From NCBI GenBank assembly GCA_963839365.1, contig CAWIUT010000003.1, positions 62,001-126,000 of the forward strand: DNA of 64,000 bases, written 5' to 3'. The translations under genes were made by a program, and so were the position numbers. Positions 42,446-50,996 of this stretch are shown here, in pieces; the stretch's first letter is position 1; every line of letters begins with the position of its first letter. Source of the DNA: DASSKA01 sp963839365 (lineage in GTDB: Bacteria > Actinomycetota > Actinomycetes > Propionibacteriales > Nocardioidaceae). Under the pieces are notes generated by a model. That model ran no database searches. It saw only the letters and a list, made by a program, of their open reading frames with translations, and was not told the origin of the DNA.

Positions 42446-42721
42446 TCAGCGACGCAGGCCGAGCCGCTCCACGATGGAGCGGTAGCGGTTGATGTCCTGC
42501 TTCTGCATGTAGTTCAGCAGCCGACGGCGCTGACCGACCAGGAGCAGCAGGCCACGACGGGTGTGGTGGTCGTGCTTGTGCTGCTTCAGGTGCTCGGTCA
42601 GGTGGGCGATCCGGTGGGTCAGCAACGCGACCTGCACCTCTGGGGAGCCGGTGTCCCCGTCGCTGGTGGCGTACTCGGCGATGATCTTCTTCTTGGTCTC
42701 CGCGTCGGTACCAGTGGACAC
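42446..42721 (-). CDS. rpsO: 30S ribosomal protein S15
   Basis: A 91-residue primary rRNA-binding protein of the central 16S domain. It contains TGSPEVQVALLTHRIAHLTE and HKHDHHTRRGLLLLVGQRRR, which are nearly invariant in S15, and ends with SIVERLGLRR. The start is GTG 42721, preceded by GAGAGGAG. First gene of the rpsO-pnp-M16-dapB unit. Confidence 0.97.
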   Translation of the reverse strand: MSTGTDAETKKKIIAEYATSDGDTGSPEVQVALLTHRIAHLTEHLKQHKHDHHTRRGLLLLVGQRRRLLNYMQKQDINRYRSIVERLGLRR

Positions 42722-42832
42722 GCGGGCTCCTCTCGATGGTTTGCTGCGCGGCGCGCCGGGGCCTGTTCACCCGGGCACTCTCGATCCGCGGCCGTTCTGA
42801 CGGCACGTCGCCCGGCGTCGGGCAACCGGTCA

Positions 42833-42863
42833 AGGGTAGCCGACACGCGCCCCCACCTGCCAA
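42833..42863 (-). promoter_or_regulatory. Candidate promoter for rpsO-pnp
   Basis: On the minus strand TTGGCA (42863-42858) and TACCCT (42838-42833) resemble -35 and -10 elements of the principal sigma factor, with a rather long 19-base spacer. They lie about 112 bases upstream of the rpsO start. Confidence 0.35.
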
Positions 42864-42882
42864 TTCGCGGCCCCCCGGACGA

Positions 42883-42908
42883 GCCCGGGCGAGCCCGGGC
42901 GCCCGGGC
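42883..42908. terminator. GC palindrome after ptsI
   Basis: GCCCGGGC occurs three times; copies two and three are adjacent (42893-42908) and form a perfect 16-bp palindrome five bases after the ptsI stop. It could terminate ptsI before rpsO, although there is no U-tract. Confidence 0.45.
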
Positions 42909-42912
42909 CTGC

Positions 42913-44670
42913 TCAGCCGAGCTCCGGCAGCAGCGCGCGCACCGCCTCCCGCGCCGTGAGCGGGTCACGGGCCCCGAGCGCCGCCTCCGCGGCGTGCTCG
43001 CAGACGTCCATCGACACGGTGGCGATCCGGGCGCCGACCGGGCGGACGGCCGCCAGCGCCATCGACAGCGAGGTCACGCCCATGCCCACCAGAGCGGTCG
43101 CCAGCGCGGGGTCGGCGGCCGCCTCGCCGCAGACGCCGACCGGCTTGCCGGCCTGCCGACCCGCCTCGGCGGTGATCGCGATCAGGGAGAGCACGGCCGG
43201 CTGCCAGGCGTCCGTGAGGTGGGCCAGGTCGGTCGCCGTCCGGTCTGCGGCCATCGTGTACTGGGTGAGGTCGTTGGTGCCGATGGACAAGAAGTCCACG
43301 GCCTCCAGCATCCGGTGCGCGAGCAGGGCCGCGCTCGGCACCTCGACCATCACGCCGGCCCTGAGCCCGTGCGCGCGCACCTGCTCGGCGAACCGCTCCG
43401 CCTCCGCGACGGTGGCCACCATCGGCGCCATCACCCACGGCTCGGTGCCGGTGCGACGGGCCGCCGCGGCGATCCCGGCCAGCTGGCGCTCCAGCAGCCC
43501 CGGGTTCCCGACCGCGAGCCGCAGGCCCCGCACCCCGAGCGCCGGGTTCTCCTCCCCCGGCCGGGTGGCGAACCCGATCGGCTTGTCCGACCCGGCGTCC
43601 AGCGTGCGCACCACCACGTGCCGGCCCCGCCCGAAGGCGGCGAGCACCTCGCTGTAGATGTCGGTCTGCTCCTCCACGCTCGGTTCGTCGTTGCGTCCGA
43701 GGAAGCACAGCTCGGTGCGGAACAGGCCGACTCCCTCCACCGGACCCGCGGCGGCCACCCGGGCGGAGTCCGCGTCGGCCACGTTCGCGAGCAGCTTGAC
43801 CAGCGTGCCGTCCGCGGTCGCGCCCGGTCCGGACCACAGCTCCAGGAGCGCCTGCGCCCGCCGTGCGGCCGCGACCCGCTCCGTGGCGGCCCTGCGGTCG
43901 GGAGCCAGCTCGACGGCACCGGCGCCGCCGTCCACCAGCACGCCCGTCCCGGCGGGCACCTCACCGAGACCGGCCACCCCCACCACGCACGGGATCCCGA
44001 GCTGACGGGCGATGATCGCGGTATGGCTGGTCGGACCGCCCCGCTCGGTCACCAGGGCGACTACGCTGCGGGCGTCGAGCCCGGCGGTGTCGGCGGGCGC
44101 GAGGTCCTCGGCGAGCAGCACGGACGGCTGGTCCGGGACCGGCAGCCCCGGCTCGGGCTGCCCGACCAGGCGGGCGGTGACCCGTCTCTCGATGTCGCGC
44201 AGGTCGCTCACCCGTTCGGCCATCAGGCCGCCCGTCTGGGTGAACAGCCCGGCGAACTTCTCCACCGCGGCCGCCAGCGCGGTCAGCAGCGGGTCCCCGG
44301 CGCCAAGCCGCTTGGCCACCGCTGCGCGCAGCCCCTTGTCGCGGGCCAGCCCGGCGGTGGCGACGAGCACCTCCGCGGCCGCGCCGCTGGCCCGCTCCGC
44401 GCGGCGGGAGAGCCCGTCGGCGACCCGGGCGACCGCGGTGTCGTAGCGGGCGAGCGCACCGTCGGGGTCGTCACGGTCGACGGCCGCAAAGGCGGCGAGC
44501 GCGTCGGCGGAGACCGCGGTGGTGGCCACCACGGCAGGCCCGTAGGCGACACCGGGGACCACCGGGGTGCCCCGGAGCACAACCGGGAGCGCGGGAGGCG
44601 CCGGGGGCCCGGGAGCAGGGTCGAGAGCAGGGTGAAGAGCGGGGTGAAGAGCGGGGTCGAGGTCTGGCAT
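42913..44670 (-). CDS. ptsI: Phosphoenolpyruvate-protein phosphotransferase (Enzyme I)
   Basis: About 585 residues. Enzyme I takes phosphate from PEP and passes it to HPr. The phospho-His is in TERGGPTSHTAIIARQLGIP near residue 215. The PEP-binding barrel has VEGVGLFRTELCFLGRNDEP, MVEVPSAALLAHRMLEAVDF and SIGTNDLTQYTMAADR, with the active-site Cys in GVCGEAAADP. The N-terminus carries an extra HPAL/DPAL repeat coded by 12-bp tandem units; a GTG near VVLRGTPVVPGVAYGPAV would give a more usual length, so the start is uncertain. It is divergent from the FruR-like gene. No strong Shine-Dalgarno is seen at ATG 44670. Confidence 0.9.
   Translation of the reverse strand: MPDLDPALHPALHPALDPAPGPPAPPALPVVLRGTPVVPGVAYGPAVVATTAVSADALAAFAAVDRDDPDGALARYDTAVARVADGLSRRAERASGAAAEVLVATAGLARDKGLRAAVAKRLGAGDPLLTALAAAVEKFAGLFTQTGGLMAERVSDLRDIERRVTARLVGQPEPGLPVPDQPSVLLAEDLAPADTAGLDARSVVALVTERGGPTSHTAIIARQLGIPCVVGVAGLGEVPAGTGVLVDGGAGAVELAPDRRAATERVAAARRAQALLELWSGPGATADGTLVKLLANVADADSARVAAAGPVEGVGLFRTELCFLGRNDEPSVEEQTDIYSEVLAAFGRGRHVVVRTLDAGSDKPIGFATRPGEENPALGVRGLRLAVGNPGLLERQLAGIAAAARRTGTEPWVMAPMVATVAEAERFAEQVRAHGLRAGVMVEVPSAALLAHRMLEAVDFLSIGTNDLTQYTMAADRTATDLAHLTDAWQPAVLSLIAITAEAGRQAGKPVGVCGEAAADPALATALVGMGVTSLSMALAAVRPVGARIATVSMDVCEHAAEAALGARDPLTAREAVRALLPELG
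44614..44661. repeat. 12-bp tandem repeat in the 5' end of ptsI
   Basis: Four near-identical 12-bp units (AGCAGGGTCGAG, AGCAGGGTGAAG, AGCGGGGTGAAG, AGCGGGGTCGAG) run in phase with the ptsI frame and code for D/H-P-A-L repeats in the extreme N-terminus. The phase preserves the reading frame. This extension precedes the conserved Enzyme I fold and may not be translated if a downstream start is used. Confidence 0.8.
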
Positions 44671-44705
44671 ACCCGAAACGATAAGCCCGGCACCCCCTTG
44701 ACAGT

Positions 44706-44757
44706 CAACAGATCCGGGCGTAAAACAACAGATACAAAGATCCATTCCCACTGGATC
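44706..44757. promoter_or_regulatory. Operator-like direct and inverted repeats between ptsI and fruR
   Basis: CAACAGAT occurs at 44706-44713 and again at 44726-44733, exactly 20 bp apart (about two helical turns). GATCCA-N7-TGGATC (44739-44757) is a perfect dyad next to them. The region is AT-rich against its background and lies in the 111-base gap between divergent starts, an apt place for the FruR/DeoR-type regulator encoded at 44782 to act on both units. Confidence 0.55.
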
Positions 44758-44781
44758 CAACACGCAACCGAGGGAGCCAGT

Positions 44782-45549
44782 GTGTACGCCGAGGAGCGCC
44801 AGCAGAGCATCGCGCAGCTGCTCAGCCGCCGTGGCCGACTGTCCGTCGCCGACCTGGCCCAGGAGTACGACGTGACCACCGAGACGGTGCGCCGCGACCT
44901 GTCCGCGCTGGAGCGGGCCGGTGTGGTCCGCCGGGTGCACGGCGGCGCGGTGCCCGCCGGGTCGCTGACCGTCCTGGAGAGCGCGGTCTCCGACCGGGAC
45001 CAGGCACAGTCTGAGGAGAAGGACCGGATCGCCAAAGCGGCCCTGGCCTTCCTGCCGGCGCGCGGCGGCAGCGTGCTGCTCGACGCCGGCACCACCACCG
45101 CCCGGCTGGCCGGCCAGCTGCCCGGCGACACCCGGCTGACGGTCTACACCAACGCGGTGCCGGTGGCCGCCCGGCTGGCCGGCAGCGCCGGTGTGGAGCT
45201 GCACCTGCTCCCCGGCCGGGTGCGGACCACCACCCAGGCGGCGGTCGGCGAGGACACCGTCGACGCCCTGCGGCTGCTGCGCGCCGACGTCGCGTTCGTG
45301 GGCACCAACGGGCTCAGCCTGGACCACGGCCTGAGCACCCCGGACCAGAGCGAGGCGTCGACCAAGCGCGCCATGGTCCGCTGCGCGCACCAGGTGGTGG
45401 CGCTCGCCGACTCCTCCAAGCTCGGCCGGGAGCACACCGTGCGATTCGCCGAGCTCGCCGACATCGACGTCGTGGTCACCGACGGCGGCATCACCGACGA
45501 GGACCTGCGGGACCTGGAGCTCGCCGGCATCGAGGTGGTGGTGGCATGA
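44782..45549 (+). CDS. fruR: DeoR-family transcriptional regulator of fructose utilisation
   Basis: A 255-residue regulator. The N-terminal winged HTH reads LSVADLAQEYDVTTETVRRD then LSALERAGVVRRVHGGAV, the DeoR signature. The C-terminal sugar-phosphate isomerase-like sensor has LLDAGTTTARLAGQL and VVALADSSKLGREHTVRFAE. The likely effector is fructose 1-phosphate, by analogy and by its place ahead of fruK. GTG 44782 has GAGGGAG five bases upstream. Its stop overlaps the fruK start (ATGA at 45546-45549). The symbol is assigned from context. Confidence 0.88.
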   Translation: MYAEERQQSIAQLLSRRGRLSVADLAQEYDVTTETVRRDLSALERAGVVRRVHGGAVPAGSLTVLESAVSDRDQAQSEEKDRIAKAALAFLPARGGSVLLDAGTTTARLAGQLPGDTRLTVYTNAVPVAARLAGSAGVELHLLPGRVRTTTQAAVGEDTVDALRLLRADVAFVGTNGLSLDHGLSTPDQSEASTKRAMVRCAHQVVALADSSKLGREHTVRFAELADIDVVVTDGGITDEDLRDLELAGIEVVVA

Positions 45550-46529
45550 GCAGCCCGAGCCCGCCGATGATTCTCACCCTGACCCCGAACCCGAGCGTGG
45601 ACCGCACCGTTGCCCTCACCGGGCGGCTGGAGCGCGGCGCCGTGCTCCGGGCCCGGTCCGTCACCTCCCAGTCCGGTGGCAAGGGCGTGAACATCTCCCG
45701 CGCGGCGGTCGCAGCCGGGATCCCCACGATCGCCGTGCTGCCCGCCGCCAAGGACGACCCCTTCGTGATGGAGCTGCTGCGCGACGGAATCGACTGCCGG
45801 CCGGAGCCGCCCACCGGCCCGGTGCGGGTCAACCTCACCATCACCGAGCCGGACGGCACCACCACCAAGATCAACACCCCGGGCGCCGTCGCGGACCCCG
45901 ACTCGCTGGAGCGGCTCGCCGCCGCGCTGCGGCACTATGCCCGGCACGCGAGCTGGGTGGTGCTCGCCGGGTCCCTTCCGCCGGGCGCACCGGCGGACTG
46001 GTACGCCGCTCTCGCCGCGTCGTTGCGGGACACCGGCGCCCGGGTCGCCGTGGACACCTCGGGCGCGCCGCTGACCGCGCTCGCCGACCGGCTGGCCGAG
46101 GCCGGCCCGGACCTGTTGAAGCCCAACGGCGAGGAGCTCGCCTCGTTGACCGACGGGGATGCCGAGGCCATCGAGGCGGACCCGGCCGCCGCGGCACAGG
46201 CGGCCCGCGAGCTCGTCGACCGCGGCGCCGCCGCCGTGCTGGCGACCCTGGGTGGCACCGGCGCGGTGCTCGTCACGCCGCGCGGGGCCTGGCACGCCGC
46301 CCCTCCCCCGACCACTGTCATCAGCACCGTCGGTGCCGGCGACTCCAGCCTCTTCGGCTTCGTGCTCGGCGACCTCCGTGGTGCCGAGCCCGCGGAGCGG
46401 CTGCGTCTCGCAGTCGCCTACGGCAGCGCCGCCGCCGGTCTGCCCGGCACGACCGTCCCGAACCCCGACCACGTCCGTCCCGACACGGTGCAGGTCCACG
46501 AGCTGGCGCTCGTCCCTGCGCAGAACTAG
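45546..46529 (+). CDS. fruK: 1-phosphofructokinase
   Basis: A 327-residue PfkB-family kinase converting fructose 1-phosphate to fructose 1,6-bisphosphate. MILTLTPNPSVDRTVALTGR is the N-terminal substrate region, SQSGGKGVNISRAAVAAGIP is PfkB signature 1, and STVGAGDSSLFGFVLGDL near residue 260 is signature 2 with the catalytic Asp. The start overlaps the fruR stop. It is followed after nine bases by fruA. Length and motifs match FruK better than tagatose kinases. Confidence 0.93.
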   Translation: MSSPSPPMILTLTPNPSVDRTVALTGRLERGAVLRARSVTSQSGGKGVNISRAAVAAGIPTIAVLPAAKDDPFVMELLRDGIDCRPEPPTGPVRVNLTITEPDGTTTKINTPGAVADPDSLERLAAALRHYARHASWVVLAGSLPPGAPADWYAALAASLRDTGARVAVDTSGAPLTALADRLAEAGPDLLKPNGEELASLTDGDAEAIEADPAAAAQAARELVDRGAAAVLATLGGTGAVLVTPRGAWHAAPPPTTVISTVGAGDSSLFGFVLGDLRGAEPAERLRLAVAYGSAAAGLPGTTVPNPDHVRPDTVQVHELALVPAQN

Positions 46530-46538
46530 AGGATCGCC

Positions 46539-48626
46539 ATGTCCGAAGCCCCCACCACCTCGATGATCACCCCCGCCCTGGTCCGGCTCGATGCCACGCT
46601 CGGCCGCGACAAGGAACAGGTCATCCGGGCCCTCGCCCGCGTCGTTGCCGACGGCGGCCGGACCACCGACCCGGACGGTCTCGCCACGGACGCGCTGGCC
46701 CGCGAGGCCACCTCAGCGACCGGGCTGCCGGGCGGGATCGCCATCCCGCACTGCCGGACCGCGCACGTGGACGTGCCGACGCTGGCCTTCGCCCGGCTGC
46801 GTCCGGGCACCGACTTCGGTGCCAAGGACGGCCCCGCCGACCTGGCCTTCCTGATCGCCGCGCCGGCCGGCGGGGACGCCACCCACCTCAAGGTGCTCAC
46901 CCAGCTGGCCCGCGCCCTGGTCAAGGCCGACTTCACCGACGGGCTGCGCGCGGCCGGCTCACCCGAGGAGGTCGTCGACCTGGTCGGCACGGTCGTCTCG
47001 CCCCCGCCGGCCGCTGCCCCGGCCGCCGTACCCGCCCCGGCCACGGCTGACCCCGAGCCGGTGGCCGCCACGACCGGCACCCGGCGCCTGGTCGCGGTCA
47101 CCGCCTGCCCGACCGGCATCGCGCACACCTACATGGCCGCCGAGGCGCTCGAGGCGGCCGCCGTCCGCGCCGGGGTGGAGATCGCCGTGGAGACCCAGGG
47201 CTCCGCCGGCGCCACCCCGCTGTCCCCGGAGACCATCACCGGGGCGGACGCGGTGATCTTCGCCGTCGACGTCGGCGTCCGGGACCGGGGCCGGTTCGCC
47301 GGCAAGCCGGTGGTCACCTCCGGGGTGAAGCGGGCCATCGACCACGCCGACGCCATGGTGACCGAGGCGCTCGCCTCCGCGACCGACCCGCAGGCCCCCC
47401 GGGTGGAGGGCAGCGCCGCCACCACGACCTCCCACCACGAGGGCGCGGAGGAGCCGTGGGGGCTGCGCATCCGCCGGGTGCTGATGACCGGGGTGTCCTA
47501 CATGATCCCGTTCGTCGCCGCCGGTGGGCTGCTCATCGCGCTCTCCTTCCTGATCGGGGGGTACGAGATCGCGCTGTCCGGCAAGGCCACCTCGATCCTC
47601 ACCCACAACACCTTGTTCCACCTGCCGAACGCCCAGGTGCTCGGGCTGCACCACGCGTGGGGCGACCTCGGCGCCTACCTCGGCGCAGCACTGTTCGCCA
47701 TCGGCAGCACGGCGTTCAAGTTCCTGGTGCCGGCGCTGGCCGGCTACATCGCCTACGCCATCGCCGACCGCCCGGGGATCGCCCCCGGCTTCGTGATGGG
47801 CGCCATCGCGGTCGACCTCGGCGGGTTCGGCACGGCCCAGTCCGGCTTCCTCGGCGGCATCATCGGCGGGGTCCTCGCCGGCGTGATCGCCTACTGGATC
47901 GCCAGCTGGAAGACGCCGACCTGGCTGCGTGGCCTGATGCCCGTGGTGGTGATCCCGCTGCTGACCACGCTGCTCGCCGGGGCGGTCATGCTCGTCGTCC
48001 TGAGCAAGCCGCTCGGCGTCTTGATGACCTCGCTGGACAACGGGCTGACCAGCATGAGCGCCGGCGGCGCCGGCATCATCCTCGGGGTGGTGCTCGGGCT
48101 GATGATGGCCTTCGACATGGGTGGCCCGCTCAACAAGGCCGCCTACCTGTTCGCCACCACGGGCCTGGGCGCCGCGGCGGCCGCCACCGGTGACGCTCCG
48201 CAGCTGGAGATCATGGCCGCGGTCATGCTCGCCGGGATGGTCCCGCCCCTCGCCCTGGCGCTGGCCACCGTCCTACGCCCCGGGGTGTTCACCGAGGCGG
48301 AGCGGGAGAACGGCAAGGCCGCCTGGCTGCTCGGCGCGTCGTTCATCACCGAGGGCGCCATCCCGTTCGCTGCCGCGGACCCGCTGCGGGTGATCCCCTC
48401 GATCATGCTGGGCAGCGCGGTGACCGGCGGCCTGTCGATGGCCTTCCACGTGACGCTGCGGGCCCCGCACGGCGGCATCTTCGTGCTCTTCGCGGTGGGC
48501 CACATCGTCTGGTTCCTGGTCGCTCTGGCGGCCGGGGTGGTCGTGGCGGCCGCCAGCGTGGTCGCGCTGAAGGCGCTCACCGAGAGCAAGGACGAGATCG
48601 AGGAGCTGGCCGAGACGGCCGCCTGA
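46539..48626 (+). CDS. fruA: PTS fructose transporter subunit IIABC
   Basis: A 695-residue fused transporter that imports fructose as fructose 1-phosphate. EIIA occupies about residues 8-152, with the phospho-His at about H71 in GIAIPHCRTAHVDVP. After an Ala/Pro linker, EIIB has the phospho-Cys at about C190 in VAVTACPTGIAHTYMAAEAL. EIIC runs from about residue 300, with nine to ten helices including VSYMIPFVAAGGLLIALSFL. The order A-B-C is the usual actinobacterial one. ATG 46539 is preceded by AGAGGA. In fruR-fruK-fruA-ptsH. Confidence 0.95.
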   Translation: MSEAPTTSMITPALVRLDATLGRDKEQVIRALARVVADGGRTTDPDGLATDALAREATSATGLPGGIAIPHCRTAHVDVPTLAFARLRPGTDFGAKDGPADLAFLIAAPAGGDATHLKVLTQLARALVKADFTDGLRAAGSPEEVVDLVGTVVSPPPAAAPAAVPAPATADPEPVAATTGTRRLVAVTACPTGIAHTYMAAEALEAAAVRAGVEIAVETQGSAGATPLSPETITGADAVIFAVDVGVRDRGRFAGKPVVTSGVKRAIDHADAMVTEALASATDPQAPRVEGSAATTTSHHEGAEEPWGLRIRRVLMTGVSYMIPFVAAGGLLIALSFLIGGYEIALSGKATSILTHNTLFHLPNAQVLGLHHAWGDLGAYLGAALFAIGSTAFKFLVPALAGYIAYAIADRPGIAPGFVMGAIAVDLGGFGTAQSGFLGGIIGGVLAGVIAYWIASWKTPTWLRGLMPVVVIPLLTTLLAGAVMLVVLSKPLGVLMTSLDNGLTSMSAGGAGIILGVVLGLMMAFDMGGPLNKAAYLFATTGLGAAAAATGDAPQLEIMAAVMLAGMVPPLALALATVLRPGVFTEAERENGKAAWLLGASFITEGAIPFAAADPLRVIPSIMLGSAVTGGLSMAFHVTLRAPHGGIFVLFAVGHIVWFLVALAAGVVVAAASVVALKALTESKDEIEELAETAA

Positions 48627-48692
48627 CCCCCCTGCCTGACCCCCTGCCAGACCCCCGGGGCCCCACGAGACCACCACGACGAAGGAGATCCC

Positions 48693-48962
48693 ATGCCCAC
48701 CAAGACCGTCACCGTCGGCTCCGCCGTCGGCCTGCACGCCCGGCCCGCCGCGATCATCTCCGACGCAGCCGGCGAGCTCGGCAGCGAGGTGACCCTGGCC
48801 GTCCCCGGCGGGGAGCCGGTCGACGCCGCCTCGGCGCTGCTGATCATGACGCTGGGCGCCGGCAAGGGCGACACCGTCGAGGTCGCCGGCGACGATCCGG
48901 TGGCCGTCGACAAGATCGCCGCCCTGGTCGAGCAGGACCTGGACGCCGCGCCGGCCGAATAA
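48693..48962 (+). CDS. ptsH: Phosphocarrier protein HPr
   Basis: An 89-residue carrier passing phosphate from Enzyme I to EII. The active His is H15 in AVGLHARPAAIISDAAGELG. A Ser at about position 47 (VDAASALLIMTLG) matches the regulatory Ser46 site of low- and high-GC Gram-positives. Shine-Dalgarno GAAGGAGA precedes the ATG. Last gene of the fru operon, 66 bases after fruA. Confidence 0.94.
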   Translation: MPTKTVTVGSAVGLHARPAAIISDAAGELGSEVTLAVPGGEPVDAASALLIMTLGAGKGDTVEVAGDDPVAVDKIAALVEQDLDAAPAE

Positions 48963-49001
48963 CCGGCTGCGAGGACGGCCTCCCGGTGCGAGACTGGGCC
49001 G

Positions 49002-49451
49002 GTGAGCTGGCTGGACGAGCACATCGAAGTGACGCGTCCACGGTGGAAGCAGCTGCTCCTCGACGACGGGGCGTTGCCGTGGACCGGCGTCGCCCTCGGC
49101 CTGCTGGTGCTGTGGGTGCTGCTGCTCCTGGCCGAGATCCAGTCCCCGAACTGGCTGTACTGGAGCGGGAACACCGTCCAGGGCACCAACCGCGGCGGCA
49201 TCGTCTTCTACCGGGTGGACGGCCAGACCTACACCCTCGACGACCCCAAGCTCACACCGAACCGGCCGACCCCCGAGACGGTCTGGTACCAGCCCGGCGA
49301 CCCCGGCACCGCGCTGCTGGACGAGCCGGCGCGGCTGGTCGAGGCGGGAGTGTTCACCGGCCTCGCCGGCGCGGTGGTGATCACAGCGGGAGCCGGGATC
49401 GTCCGTGGCGAACGGCACCGCCGCAGCACACGGCACGCGCCGGTCACCTGA
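49002..49451 (+). CDS. Membrane protein of unknown function, paralogue A of tandem pair
   Basis: A 149-residue protein starting at GTG (VSWLDEHIEVTRPRWKQLLL). It has one helix near residues 25-45 (LPWTGVALGLLVLWVLLLLA) and one near 108-130 (LVEAGVFTGLAGAVVITAGA). The extracytoplasmic region between them contains WLYWSGNTVQGTNRGGIVFY and TYTLDDPKLTPNRPTP. About half its residues match the next gene. No known domain is recognised. The middle domain is small and could bind a ligand or a partner. It is 39 bases after ptsH but probably separate in function. Confidence 0.7.
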   Translation: MSWLDEHIEVTRPRWKQLLLDDGALPWTGVALGLLVLWVLLLLAEIQSPNWLYWSGNTVQGTNRGGIVFYRVDGQTYTLDDPKLTPNRPTPETVWYQPGDPGTALLDEPARLVEAGVFTGLAGAVVITAGAGIVRGERHRRSTRHAPVT

Positions 49452-49484
49452 CGCACCGAGCCGCCGGATGGAAAACTGGGTCCT

Positions 49485-49946
49485 GTGAGCTGGCTGGACG
49501 AGCGCATCGACGTCGACCGTCCACGGGTCAAGCAGCTCCTGTTCGACGACGGGGCTCTCACGTGGCTGCTGGTCTCGGTCGGCCTGCTGGTCCTGCTCGG
49601 GCTGCTGGTGCTGGTCGAGATGCAGTCCCAGCGCTGGGTCTACTGGTCCGGGGCCACGGTGACCGGCAGGAACGAGGGCGGCATCGTCTTCTACTACGTG
49701 CACGGCGAGCAGTACACCCTCGACGACCCCGGTCCCACCCCGGACCACCCGACCCCGCGGCGGGTGTACTACGACCCCAACGACCCCTACGTCGCCATGC
49801 TCGACGGTCCGCTACGGCTGGTCGAGGAAGGGGTCTTCTACGCGCTCGCCGGCGGGGCGGTGGTCAGCTTCGGGGGCGGCATCGTCGTCGGCGAGGTGCG
49901 CCGTCGACGACGCGGCGGCTGGAGAGGGCCCAGCAGCCCGTCGTGA
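49485..49946 (+). CDS. Membrane protein of unknown function, paralogue B of tandem pair
   Basis: A 153-residue protein, clearly homologous to the preceding gene: both begin SWLDE, contain a WxYWSG motif, a GGIVFY segment and QxYTLDDP, and close with a second helix and a basic tail (VRRRRRGGWRGP). It starts at GTG 49485. The pair likely arose by tandem duplication and has diverged to roughly 50% identity by eye. It is convergent with ribF, with only 11 bases between stops. Confidence 0.7.
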   Translation: MSWLDERIDVDRPRVKQLLFDDGALTWLLVSVGLLVLLGLLVLVEMQSQRWVYWSGATVTGRNEGGIVFYYVHGEQYTLDDPGPTPDHPTPRRVYYDPNDPYVAMLDGPLRLVEEGVFYALAGGAVVSFGGGIVVGEVRRRRRGGWRGPSSPS

Positions 49947-49957
49947 GGCCGCCCGGC

Positions 49958-50926
49958 TCAGGCCTCCTGCAGCCCGAGCAGCAGCCGGGCGCGGTCGCAG
50001 TCCTCGGCCATGGTGGCCACCAGGTGGTCGACGGTGTCGAAGCGCTTCATGCCACGGATCCGGGCCACGAACGAGACCTCCACCTCGGTCCCGTAGAGGT
50101 CCAGGTCGTCGCGGTCCAGCACGTAGGACTCCACCCGGCGCTCGCGCTGTCCGGCGAAGGTGGGGTTGGTGCCGACGCTGATCGCGGCCGGCATCGGGTC
50201 GCCGCCGTCACCGGCGCCACCGTCGAGGCGACGCAGCCACCCGGCGTACACCCCGTCCACCGGCACCGCCCGGATGCCGGCGGTGGGCACGTTCGCGGTC
50301 GGGTAGCCCAGCTCACGGCCCCGGTGGTCGCCCTCGACGACCACGCCGTGCACGGCGTACGGCCGGCCCAGCGCCTCCGCGGCGCCCTCCACGTCGCCGG
50401 CGGCCAGGCAGTTGCGCACGTACGTCGACGACCACACCTGCGGGCCACCGTCGAGCGTGATGCCCTCGATGACGAAGTCGTAGCGCTCCCCCAGCTCGCG
50501 CAACGTGCCGACGTCACCGGCGGCCTTGCTGCCGAAACGGAAGTTCACCCCCACCACCACCGCCTTCGCGTGCAGCGCCTCGACCAGGATCTCCTCGACG
50601 AACCGCTGCGGCGACCAACCGGCGACCTCCCGGGTGAACGGCAGCACCAGCACGTCGTCCACGCCTGCGTCGCCGAGCAGCTCGACACGGGACTCGACGG
50701 TGGTCAGCGTCAACGGCGCGTGCTCGGGGCGCAGCACGGCGATCGGGTGCGGCTCGAAGGTGACGGCGACGACGTGGTGCACGCCGAGCCGGCCGGCCGC
50801 CTCCCGGGCCTGCCGGATCACGTGCTGATGCCCGAGGTGCACGCCGTCGAAGTTGCCGACCGTCACCACGGTGCGGCCGAGGTCGGCCGGCACCTCCTCG
50901 AGTGATCGCCAGATCCGCACGCTCAC
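49958..50926 (-). CDS. ribF: Bifunctional riboflavin kinase / FMN adenylyltransferase
   Basis: About 322 residues producing FMN and FAD. The N-terminal adenylyltransferase domain has RTVVTVGNFDGVHLGHQHVI (residues about 18-37) and VNFRFGSKAAGDVGTL; the C-terminal kinase has HRGRELGYPTANV with the catalytic P-T-A-N motif. Start GTG 50926 has AGGAG just upstream; an ATG at 50959 or beyond would add non-conserved residues. Last gene of the rimP-to-ribF operon, 70 bases after truB. Confidence 0.93.
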   Translation of the reverse strand: MSVRIWRSLEEVPADLGRTVVTVGNFDGVHLGHQHVIRQAREAAGRLGVHHVVAVTFEPHPIAVLRPEHAPLTLTTVESRVELLGDAGVDDVLVLPFTREVAGWSPQRFVEEILVEALHAKAVVVGVNFRFGSKAAGDVGTLRELGERYDFVIEGITLDGGPQVWSSTYVRNCLAAGDVEGAAEALGRPYAVHGVVVEGDHRGRELGYPTANVPTAGIRAVPVDGVYAGWLRRLDGGAGDGGDPMPAAISVGTNPTFAGQRERRVESYVLDRDDLDLYGTEVEVSFVARIRGMKRFDTVDHLVATMAEDCDRARLLLGLQEA

Positions 50927-50996
50927 CGGACTCCTGTCTGTGCTGGGTACGTCCTGCATGTTCCCACATGCTCCACGGCACGCCACGGGAGCCGGG

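Noticed and set aside
39600..42485. Rightward open frame of about 960 codons opposite pnp
   Set aside because: Antisense of pnp and the M16 gene; no start signal or domain.
48627..48692. Repeated TGACCCCCTGCC-like sequence between fruA and ptsH as a regulatory repeat
   Set aside because: Only two imperfect copies in a C-rich stretch; too weak to separate from composition.
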